Assembly (NCBI RefSeq): GCF_022369475.1
Contig: NZ_CP059600.1
Coordinates: 248,001-312,000, forward strand
Direction: 5' to 3'
DNA from: Campylobacter sp. RM12651
GTDB lineage: Bacteria; Campylobacterota; Campylobacteria; Campylobacterales; Campylobacteraceae
DNA length: 64,000 nt
Shown here: piece by piece, positions 57,583-64,000 of the stretch
Numbering within the stretch: the stretch's first letter is position 1
Layout of the letters: every line of letters begins with the position of its first letter
Position numbers and translations under genes: made by a program
The notes under the pieces: generated by a model
Seen by the model: only the letters and a program-made list of their open reading frames with translations
The model's database searches: none
Told to the model about the DNA's origin: nothing

Positions 57583-58137
57583 ATGCAAATTAACTCATCT
57601 TTAAATCAAATAAATCTCATTAATACAAATAATAAAGATTTAAAAAAGATAGATTTAAGTAAAGAGCTTAGCCAAATTGCTAAGCCTAATGATATGTTTG
57701 ATTTGTTTTTACAAGTTCAAAATGATTATAAGACAGATAGTATTTATCAAAGAGCTTTTGCAAAGCATTCTGATATAGAGATTAAAAAAGATTTGCAAAG
57801 CTTTTTGCAAGCAAATCCTATAAATAGTAGTAGTGGTAGCTTTACATATTATGATGATTTAAGATTTAATTTTAGCGATGATGAAAGGCTTTTTAGATTA
57901 TTTGCAGATGAAAAAATAAGCATAGATGATTTTAAGAAAGAATATCTAAAAATAAAAGCTGAATATGAAGAAGAAAAACCTAGAGAAAAAATAGAAGTAA
58001 AAGGCACTAGCACTCGTGAAAGTATGGAAGATATTTTAAGCAAAATTAATATTCAAAATATTAAAGATGAAAGAGATTTATTAGCTATTTTAATGGCGTA
58101 TAAAGATAGTAAGAATTTGTATGATAAAAGAATTTGA
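57583..58137 (+). CDS. flagellar-regulon array protein with shared C-terminal module (D)
   Basis: A 184-residue soluble protein resembling that at 51592 in TDSIYQRAFAKHS and LFADEKISIDDFKKEYLKIK. It carries the module in shortened form (REKIEVKGTSTRES to NLYDKRI), lacking the KPFEA part. AAGGAC precedes the ATG. It is the last gene of the array. Confidence 0.65.
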   Translation: MQINSSLNQINLINTNNKDLKKIDLSKELSQIAKPNDMFDLFLQVQNDYKTDSIYQRAFAKHSDIEIKKDLQSFLQANPINSSSGSFTYYDDLRFNFSDDERLFRLFADEKISIDDFKKEYLKIKAEYEEEKPREKIEVKGTSTRESMEDILSKINIQNIKDERDLLAILMAYKDSKNLYDKRI

Positions 58138-58159
58138 ATAAATCAAATTCTTTTTATTT

Positions 58160-59359
58160 TTAAAATATAAATCCACCACCTTGAACCGGTGTTATATCTT
58201 TTATATCTTTTCCATTTGCATCATTACTTGTAAAGTTGTTGCCAATATTTTTAAATCTACAAATATCGCCTTTATTTGGATTTCCTTCTAGTATTTTTGC
58301 ATAGCTTGTTTTAGCATTTGCATTAGTTACTTGCACCAAAGCACTAAAAATTTCTTCGTAGCCGTTTAGCTCTTTTGTGTAACTATCATAGATTTTATCG
58401 CCTTTTTTATAGCATTCTAGTTGTGTATTTATAGGTAGGCTTTGAGTAAAAACTGCTTGATTATTGCTGATTTTTTCTATTTTTGGTGGATAAATAGCAG
58501 CTTGAGTGTTTAATACAATAGTGCTTGCAATATCGTTTAAAATACTATCATAATCTTTAGATTTTATATCAAGGTTTATGCTATCAGCAAATCTTATTTG
58601 TCTAGTTGCAAATGTAATAACTTGATAATTTATACTAACACTTACTTTAGAACTACTACCACTGCCAATAATTGAGTAATTTTTATTAGTTGTATTAACA
58701 TCGCTTATGGTGTAAAGCAATATATAATCAGTGCCTAGATTTTGACCTAATTTTAAGGCTTCATCTTTATTTGCGTCATTTAAAATTATATCTCTTTCAA
58801 TAGCTAATGCTTCTCCTGCTTGTCTATCCAATAAATCAAATTTACGAGTTTTGTGGATATTGCTTTCTATTTTAAACCTTAAATCTCTTAATATTTGTTC
58901 GCTATCTCTTCCTAATAAAGAAAAATTATTCGGACTTAGAGCAGGTGCTACGATGATTTTTCTTCTATCGTTTTTCATTCCGGCTAGTTCGTATTTTTTT
59001 GAAACTGCTGTTTTTTGAATACTTACGACTACTTTAAATCCATCTTCTGTTTTTGTATTTTCTATAACTTCAAAAGAGCTAAAGCGACCATTTGTTGCTT
59101 TGCTAATTTGTTGGTTAAAGTGTTTATAAATCTCATTTTCATCACCACTTTTTATCGCACTAATTTGAGCTTCTTGTCTAGTTTTAACATAGGCTCCGTT
59201 TAATTTTAAAACAGCTTCTGCTAAAGCATTATCTACTGCTTGCTCGTATGTAATGCCATAGCCTTCTCCGGTAGCAGTTTTTGTGCTAGTTGTAGTTACT
59301 ACTTTAGCATTTAGGCTTACTAAAAATAAGCCTAAAAAAACAATTAATATCTTTTTCAT
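58160..59359 (-). CDS. CsgG-like envelope protein
   Basis: A 399-residue exported protein (signal MKKILIVFLGLFLVSLNA, no lipobox). After an N-terminal domain of the FlgT/LPP20-like type (GYGITYEQAVDNALAEAV), residues about 130-285 resemble the CsgG/LpoB fold: KIIVAPAL, HKTRKFDLLDR and LGQNLGTDYILLYTI. Such proteins sit at the outer membrane or periplasm as assembly or flagellar-ring factors. It is last in a five-gene operon with LpoB. It ends 20 bases from the convergent array. Confidence 0.7.
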   Translation of the reverse strand: MKKILIVFLGLFLVSLNAKVVTTTSTKTATGEGYGITYEQAVDNALAEAVLKLNGAYVKTRQEAQISAIKSGDENEIYKHFNQQISKATNGRFSSFEVIENTKTEDGFKVVVSIQKTAVSKKYELAGMKNDRRKIIVAPALSPNNFSLLGRDSEQILRDLRFKIESNIHKTRKFDLLDRQAGEALAIERDIILNDANKDEALKLGQNLGTDYILLYTISDVNTTNKNYSIIGSGSSSKVSVSINYQVITFATRQIRFADSINLDIKSKDYDSILNDIASTIVLNTQAAIYPPKIEKISNNQAVFTQSLPINTQLECYKKGDKIYDSYTKELNGYEEIFSALVQVTNANAKTSYAKILEGNPNKGDICRFKNIGNNFTSNDANGKDIKDITPVQGGGFIF

Positions 59360-59368
59360 AATCTAATC

Positions 59369-60697
59369 CTAGAAATCATCAACATCAATATTTTTAGAGC
59401 GAATTACTTTTGCATTACCACTTGATGGAATTTCGCTTGTTTTTGAGCCTAATGTTTTTTTATCTAAATCACCTTTGATTTCTTTTCTTTCTTGCTTTGC
59501 TTGTTCTATGCTTGTAGGTGAATAATACATAATAACCCCAGCAACTCCGTGTGTATCAAATTGCTTAGTCCATTTATCAGCAACTTCAACACCTACTAGG
59601 CTCATTTGTGCTTCAGAGCTAAAAAATTCTTCTAAATCAGAATAGCTATCTGATCTAGTTTCTTTACCACCAGTTGCACTTTCATTTGCACCTTTTTTAA
59701 TTAAAGTTGTATAGGCTTTTTGAACTGTATCAGTAGTTTTATCTGCATTTGTATAAGTATAAATAGATGATTTTACAAAAGTAGCTAAAGTTTTTTCTGC
59801 TAATATTTGAGCTACTGAATAACTTGAACTTTTATATTCATTAGTCATTCCATCCTCAATCTTATAAGTATCCATTCCAAAAGCTAAAAGTGATGGTTGG
59901 CAAGCTTCGTTGTAAAAGAATTTTAAACCTAATTTATTTATTTTATTATCACTTGAGCCTAAAGCATTCACTACTGCATCAGCACTTTTACATTGTTCTT
60001 CATTGTTTGTAGCATTTGCTTTATAGCCACCTGCTAAAGCTCTTGCTAATTCTCTTGACTTAGGTGATGTATATGCTACTATTCCTAGTTCTGTTTCACC
60101 ATTATCACTAACTACTATAAAGTTTTCATAAGGAATTAATCCTGATATTTCTTCACGAGCTACTTTATACATTTCTTCTTTAAAAGTATTGCTATATAGC
60201 ACTTCTTCTGCACGAAGTCTTAATTCTTCATCAATTTGTGGTTTTGTCAAATCAATCTTATCATCACTGCCGAAAAATTTATTCATTAAGCCATCTAAGA
60301 AACCTTCTTTTTCATTTTTTGCTTCTTCTAGTCTTCTTTGACGCTCTATTTCTTTATTTAGTCTTTCTTCTACTAATTCTGCTGGCATTTTACTATGATC
60401 ATTCTTTTTAGCAATTTCTTTTGCAACTAAGTTTCCTGCCATTTTCATTGCTAAATTAGATTTAATTTTTAAAAATGCTTCATTATACTTTGCACTTAAA
60501 AAATCATAATATTGTGGGTCGTTTGGATGCTTTGGAATTGATATTGTTTCTATATAAACTTTAGCGTTTGGATTTTTTTCTAAAAGCTCACTTTTTGCAC
60601 ATTTTATTAATGTTTCTATATCATTTCCTGGATTTTCGCAAGTATTTGCAAAAACAACTGAACTTAATGCCAAAGATAAAACTATTTTTTTTACCAT
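59369..60697 (-). CDS. exported protein of the LpoB operon (DUF6844-like)
   Basis: A 442-residue protein with a Sec signal (MVKKIVLSLALSSVVFAN). A helical, charged region at about residues 95-185 (KEIAKKNDHSKM, EIERQRRLEEA) is followed by a mixed domain with IPYENFIVVSDNGETELGIV and GVAGVIMYYSPTSIEQAK. It matches my memory of a DUF6844-type gene that accompanies lpoB and a CsgG-like gene in marine gammaproteobacteria. That is recollection, not a search result. It overlaps lpoB by 7 bases. Confidence 0.6.
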   Translation of the reverse strand: MVKKIVLSLALSSVVFANTCENPGNDIETLIKCAKSELLEKNPNAKVYIETISIPKHPNDPQYYDFLSAKYNEAFLKIKSNLAMKMAGNLVAKEIAKKNDHSKMPAELVEERLNKEIERQRRLEEAKNEKEGFLDGLMNKFFGSDDKIDLTKPQIDEELRLRAEEVLYSNTFKEEMYKVAREEISGLIPYENFIVVSDNGETELGIVAYTSPKSRELARALAGGYKANATNNEEQCKSADAVVNALGSSDNKINKLGLKFFYNEACQPSLLAFGMDTYKIEDGMTNEYKSSSYSVAQILAEKTLATFVKSSIYTYTNADKTTDTVQKAYTTLIKKGANESATGGKETRSDSYSDLEEFFSSEAQMSLVGVEVADKWTKQFDTHGVAGVIMYYSPTSIEQAKQERKEIKGDLDKKTLGSKTSEIPSSGNAKVIRSKNIDVDDF

Positions 60698-61311
60698 GCT
60701 ACACTCCTATTTGAACCAAGTTTATTAATTTTTATTTCATCTTCCCAAATTGCTAAGCCATTATCAAGATTTGTAACCGTCATTTGGAAATAATAATCAA
60801 CTCTTTGAGAATCACTAAAAGTTCCTTTAATTCTAGTATTTCTTTGAATTATTTTACCGCTTAAAGACCTATTTGCACTCAAGATTGTGCCTTTTTTAGC
60901 GATTGTTTTTTGATTAAATTCGTCATTATCTCTTAATTCTCTTGTAGCGTGGGTCATATTATCCTCAGCCCCATTAGCTCCAATTGCTGTTGTTACATAA
61001 ACACGACCAGAATTAAGTAAAGCAATTCTTATTTTTTTAGTAAGAATATCTGTATCAAAATGTTGCATTGTATCATTAGTAATCCTACTCATTACAAGAA
61101 TATGGCGTTCGTTTGGATTTGAAGTAGCAAAAACAGGGCTTGCTAACATAGAATTAATCAAATCTCTTGCCGCATTTTGTAAATCTATATCATCAATACC
61201 TAGTGAAACAGGCTGATTTTTGCCATTATTTACTTCATCAACGACATAACTTGGTGCAGCTGCACAAGCTCCTAAACTTAGTGCTAAAGCTAGTGTGTAG
61301 TATTTTTTCAT
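60691..61311 (-). CDS. lpoB: LpoB-like lipoprotein (PBP activator family)
   Basis: A 206-residue outer-membrane lipoprotein with MKKYYTLALALSLGAC, lipobox Cys16. The LpoB core is visible: LINSMLASPVF, HILVMSRITNDTMQHFDTD, IRIALLNSGRVYVTT and the end WEDEIKINKLGSNRSVAW. In enterobacteria LpoB activates PBP1b through its UB2H domain. Whether a target exists here cannot be seen. It is third in the operon, 9 bases after the YcfL-like gene. Confidence 0.85.
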   Translation of the reverse strand: MKKYYTLALALSLGACAAAPSYVVDEVNNGKNQPVSLGIDDIDLQNAARDLINSMLASPVFATSNPNERHILVMSRITNDTMQHFDTDILTKKIRIALLNSGRVYVTTAIGANGAEDNMTHATRELRDNDEFNQKTIAKKGTILSANRSLSGKIIQRNTRIKGTFSDSQRVDYYFQMTVTNLDNGLAIWEDEIKINKLGSNRSVAW

Positions 61312-61320
61312 TTTGTCTCC

Positions 61321-61695
61321 TTAATTAAATTTGTTAATTTTTATTTTGTAATTATGTGCGTTTGCTGGAGCACCTAATTTTATATATTTTGTTTCTTTTG
61401 GTTGTAGTGTTAGCTCTTTTTTAGCTAAACCTAAATTATCAACATGCATACCATTATCATAAAACCAATCTTGTGAGTATTTAAGATTTAGTTCATTATT
61501 GCTTATATTAGTAAGTTCAATACTAATTATTAGGTTATTAAAATCATTATTGCTTCTTTCTTCGCATTTTAGAATTTTATTTAAATCTTCATCTAAATAG
61601 CTTACATTAAAGCATTGATTGTTTTTGATTACATTTGCATTGTTAGCACACGAACATAAAAATACAGCAAAAGCTGTTAAGATATATTTTTTCAT
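61321..61695 (-). CDS. YcfL-family lipoprotein
   Basis: A 124-residue lipoprotein with MKKYILTAFAVFLCSC as signal and lipobox. The rest is a beta-sandwich-like domain: LIISIELTNISNNELNLKY, QDWFYDNGM and LTLQPKETKYIKLGAP. In E. coli ycfL directly precedes lpoB, the same order as here, which supports the call. Function unknown. Confidence 0.75.
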   Translation of the reverse strand: MKKYILTAFAVFLCSCANNANVIKNNQCFNVSYLDEDLNKILKCEERSNNDFNNLIISIELTNISNNELNLKYSQDWFYDNGMHVDNLGLAKKELTLQPKETKYIKLGAPANAHNYKIKINKFN

Positions 61696-61700
61696 TTTTT

Positions 61701-63152
61701 TTACCTTTCTTCAAATATTGTTATATATTCAGTTCCTATTGTAGGAATTTTTACAAGTATTACATAATGTTTATTTATATCTAATTCTTTTGAAAATAGT
61801 GTTTGAGAATTTGGACTTGCAATATTTATACTTCCACTATTTGCAATTCTAATTGCTTGATAGTTTTTAGGTAAACCTATAAAGTATCTAATATCAGAAT
61901 GGTTTAATAAATTATTTACCAAATCAACACCTATGCCAGAATATAAATTCTCTTTATTGGCTTTTACACTAATCATTGTTTTAGTAATCGCTCTTAAAAA
62001 AGACTTAGATATTCTAGGTATTAATGTAGCTTTGTATTCAGCGCCTATTATTTTATCCATATCACTTAGAAGCCTTGTTTTTTGATTATTTGCTACTATA
62101 AATGGATAAGCATCGCTACTATCTCCTAAAATTGCTATTGAAAACACTAAACTACTAACGGCTAATTGATTAGCATAAACAGAGTATTTTTCATTTCCAA
62201 AAGGAATTTTATAATCTATATCATTATCGTTTTTCTTAATAAAAACAATAGGCAATGATAGATTAAATTCTTTTAAAGATTTAGATTTACCATTTTCATA
62301 AATTACCCAAATATATTTATTTGTTTTAGATATTTGCATTCCTTTTTTTATTTTATTTGCTATTCTTTTAGTGTTGAAATTGTTTTTAGCTAATTCATAA
62401 TCTTGATAAAACAGCAAATCATTTTCTTGAGAATAAACTTCTTTTAATAAATCAATAGAATTATTTGACCTACCATCTAAAATATAATAAAGAGCAGAAA
62501 AATAGCTAACAAATGGATTAGAATAATTAGCATAAGACTTATAAGCAGGAATTGGGACACTATTATTTATAATGTCTATTACTTCATTACTTTCTCTAGG
62601 TTTTTGTTGTAAGTAGTTTAATTCGCTTAAAATATCGCTTTCAAATTCTTCTTTATTTCTTTTTTGTCTATCTAAGGCTCTTTTGATTTCAACTCCAGCT
62701 TCATCGTATTCGCCTAAAGCTAGATAACTCATTGATTTGTATGTATTAGTTAGCATTTTTTCATAATATTGACCGCTATAATCAGTTATATTATCATTAA
62801 AAAGACCTTCTAAAACTCCTTCTCCAATCTTTAACAATATATTTTTTTCATCTTTATCTTTATAACCATCTTCAACCAAATCAAATAGCTTAATACTATC
62901 TTTATAAGACTTACACAAGAATGCTTGATATCCGTAATAATTGCCGTTGTAAAGTGGGTCTTTAATCTTTTCTAATACATTTTCTTTTGAGTATTTTAGC
63001 TCTTTTTTCGTAAGTAATTCGCAGTCTTTAGTATCTAAAGAATATATTTTATTTTTATTTTCTTCTTCGTAGCCTAAAAAGACAGAAGAACAAGCATTTA
63101 ATACTAATAAAGTAAAAACTAAAACAAAAACTTTTAACAAAACTCTTAACAT
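61701..63152 (-). CDS. COG3014-type lipoprotein, poly-G at its start
   Basis: I start it at the ATG 63150-63152, giving MLRVLLKVFVLVFTLLVLNAC with a lipobox (LNAC). The frame also opens at an ATG at 63170, giving MGGGSAM, but that has no ribosome site. The 483-residue protein has helical repeats (KMLTNTYKSMSYLALGEYDEA, FVSYFSALYYILDGRSN) and a C-terminal beta domain, as in COG3014. It heads the YcfL-LpoB operon. Ten G lie 6 bases before the start and may act as part of the ribosome-binding site, so expression of the operon could vary with tract length. Confidence 0.72.
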   Translation of the reverse strand: MLRVLLKVFVLVFTLLVLNACSSVFLGYEEENKNKIYSLDTKDCELLTKKELKYSKENVLEKIKDPLYNGNYYGYQAFLCKSYKDSIKLFDLVEDGYKDKDEKNILLKIGEGVLEGLFNDNITDYSGQYYEKMLTNTYKSMSYLALGEYDEAGVEIKRALDRQKRNKEEFESDILSELNYLQQKPRESNEVIDIINNSVPIPAYKSYANYSNPFVSYFSALYYILDGRSNNSIDLLKEVYSQENDLLFYQDYELAKNNFNTKRIANKIKKGMQISKTNKYIWVIYENGKSKSLKEFNLSLPIVFIKKNDNDIDYKIPFGNEKYSVYANQLAVSSLVFSIAILGDSSDAYPFIVANNQKTRLLSDMDKIIGAEYKATLIPRISKSFLRAITKTMISVKANKENLYSGIGVDLVNNLLNHSDIRYFIGLPKNYQAIRIANSGSINIASPNSQTLFSKELDINKHYVILVKIPTIGTEYITIFEER

Positions 63153-63158
63153 CGCCGA

Positions 63159-63168
63159 CCCCCCCCCC
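63159..63168 (-). promoter_or_regulatory. poly-G10 tract at the start of the lpoB operon
   Basis: On the minus strand ten G lie 6 bases before the likely ATG (63150-63152), where a Shine-Dalgarno sequence should be. No other one is visible. TATAAAA further upstream (near 63187-63193) may be the -10 box. Tract length would change leader spacing, or the frame if the upstream ATG is used. Confidence 0.65.
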
Positions 63169-63265
63169 ATTTTTAAAAAACGCCATTTTATAAAAACTTA
63201 ATTAATATATATTAATTTTTTTTAAAATTCAATAATTCTTAAATAATAAGAATTATTGTTTATTT

Positions 63266-64000
63266 TTATAGCTCTAGTATTTTAATAGGAAGACCCATTT
63301 TATTCATTTCATCAAAGAATGGTTTTGCATCAAATTCTTCCATATTAAATACACCTTTTCCGCTCCATTTGCCACTTGCTATTAAATATGTTCCAATTGC
63401 AGCAGGAACGCCTGTTGTGTAGCTTACTGCTTGAGCGCCAGTTTCAGCGTAGCATTCTTCATGCACGCAAACATTATAAATATATACTTTTTTAGCCTTG
63501 CCATCTTTAATACCTTCAATAATACAACCTATGTTTGTCTTGCCTTTAGTCCTTGCACCAAGACTTGCAGGGTCAGGTAAAAGTGTCTTTAAAAACTCAA
63601 TAGGAATTATCTTCATTCCTTGATGTTCAACTGGCTCAATTCCTAGCATACCTACATTTTTAAGACAATTCATATGTTGAATATAGCTTTGTCCAAAAGT
63701 CATAAAAAATCTAATTCTTTTTAAACCTTTTATATTTTTACATAAGCTCTCAAGTTCTTCATGATAAAGTAAATAGCTATCTTTAACCCCAACTTCAGGA
63801 TAATCGTGTTCAACTTTAATCTCAAGTGGTTTAGTCTCAATCCACTCGCCATTTTCCCAATATCTACCATTTGCACTAACTTCTCTTAAGTTTATTTCAG
63901 GGTTAAAATTAGTTGCGAAAGCATAGCCGTGATCTCCTGCATTACAATCCATAATATCAATTGTATGAATTTCATCAAATAAATATTGCTGCGCATACGC
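63266..64000 (-). CDS. saccharopine/carboxynorspermidine dehydrogenase family protein, C-terminal part
   Basis: The frame is open to the window edge, so the N-terminal Rossmann part is outside. The 244 residues seen include MDCNAGDHGYAFATN, KVEHDYPEVG, FFMTFGQSYIQHMNCLKNVG, CVHEECYAETGAQAVSYTTG and ASGKWSGKGVFNMEEFD, as in the Campylobacter Lys1/carboxynorspermidine synthase group. These reduce a Schiff base with NADPH, in polyamine (spermidine) synthesis in this lineage. The choice between lysine and polyamine roles cannot be made from this part. Confidence 0.85.
   Translation of the reverse strand, partial: AYAQQYLFDEIHTIDIMDCNAGDHGYAFATNFNPEINLREVSANGRYWENGEWIETKPLEIKVEHDYPEVGVKDSYLLYHEELESLCKNIKGLKRIRFFMTFGQSYIQHMNCLKNVGMLGIEPVEHQGMKIIPIEFLKTLLPDPASLGARTKGKTNIGCIIEGIKDGKAKKVYIYNVCVHEECYAETGAQAVSYTTGVPAAIGTYLIASGKWSGKGVFNMEEFDAKPFFDEMNKMGLPIKILEL

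Noticed and set aside
58160-59359. CsgG-like protein as evidence for a curli system
   Set aside because: No csgA/B/E/F-like gene is present, the protein lacks a lipobox, and its neighbours are lpoB and ycfL relatives.

Overview
The window is very AT-rich, gene-dense DNA with seven poly-G/C tracts of nine or ten bases, sigma-54 (GG-N10-GC) and sigma-28 (TAAA-N16-CGATATA) flagellar-type promoters, and gene families typical of epsilonproteobacteria. It looks like chromosome of a urease-positive Campylobacter or close relative. The species cannot be fixed from the sequence. I see no insertion sequence, phage, CRISPR array or plasmid backbone.

Layout. 1-4400: end of a Nudix gene, then a flagellar-regulon locus with two mosaic EF-hand proteins behind a sigma-28 promoter and a sigma-54-driven gene. 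4500-22260: household and transport genes (SulP, Fic, Tpx, TruA, two NSS symporters, an orphan NiFe-hydrogenase small subunit, a PepSY operon, lgt, a YuiF-like permease behind a His-ending leader peptide) and four tRNAs. 22580-30470: a YbiT-type ABC-F protein, two overlapping diguanylate cyclase genes (one with a hemerythrin domain), and a 23S-5S rRNA unit with no 16S gene before it. 30480-33190: a gene-poor stretch with inverted repeats and a small phase-variable cassette, one gene of which is split at a run of eight A. 33190-38850: an AGCS symporter, Dps, lipoproteins and a DMT permease. 39170-44042: a complete urease operon, ureGHABCEF, with separate gamma, beta and alpha subunits. 45455-50260: a giant exported protein with an in-frame poly-G tract, a methyltransferase and a MetQ-like binding protein behind a structured leader. 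50370-58140: an array of flagellar-regulon genes with a distinctive export module inside it. 58160-63170: a five-gene envelope operon (COG3014, YcfL, LpoB, DUF, CsgG-like) whose first codons hold a poly-G tract. The window ends in a saccharopine/carboxynorspermidine dehydrogenase-like gene.

The most interesting part is 53568-56269. A protein with a Sec signal followed by a textbook double-glycine leader is encoded with an outer-membrane beta-barrel and a Sec-exported C39 peptidase that keeps its Cys/His/Asp triad. This suggests a two-step pathway: Sec export, then periplasmic Gly-Gly processing, then barrel-mediated surface delivery. The module sits among sigma-54/sigma-28-controlled genes for Cj0814-like and related proteins, four of which share a near-identical C-terminal module of about 55 residues. 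A second theme is phase variation. Three poly-G tracts abut a TATWAT -10 box, one lies in a coding region, and one lies where a ribosome-binding site would be.
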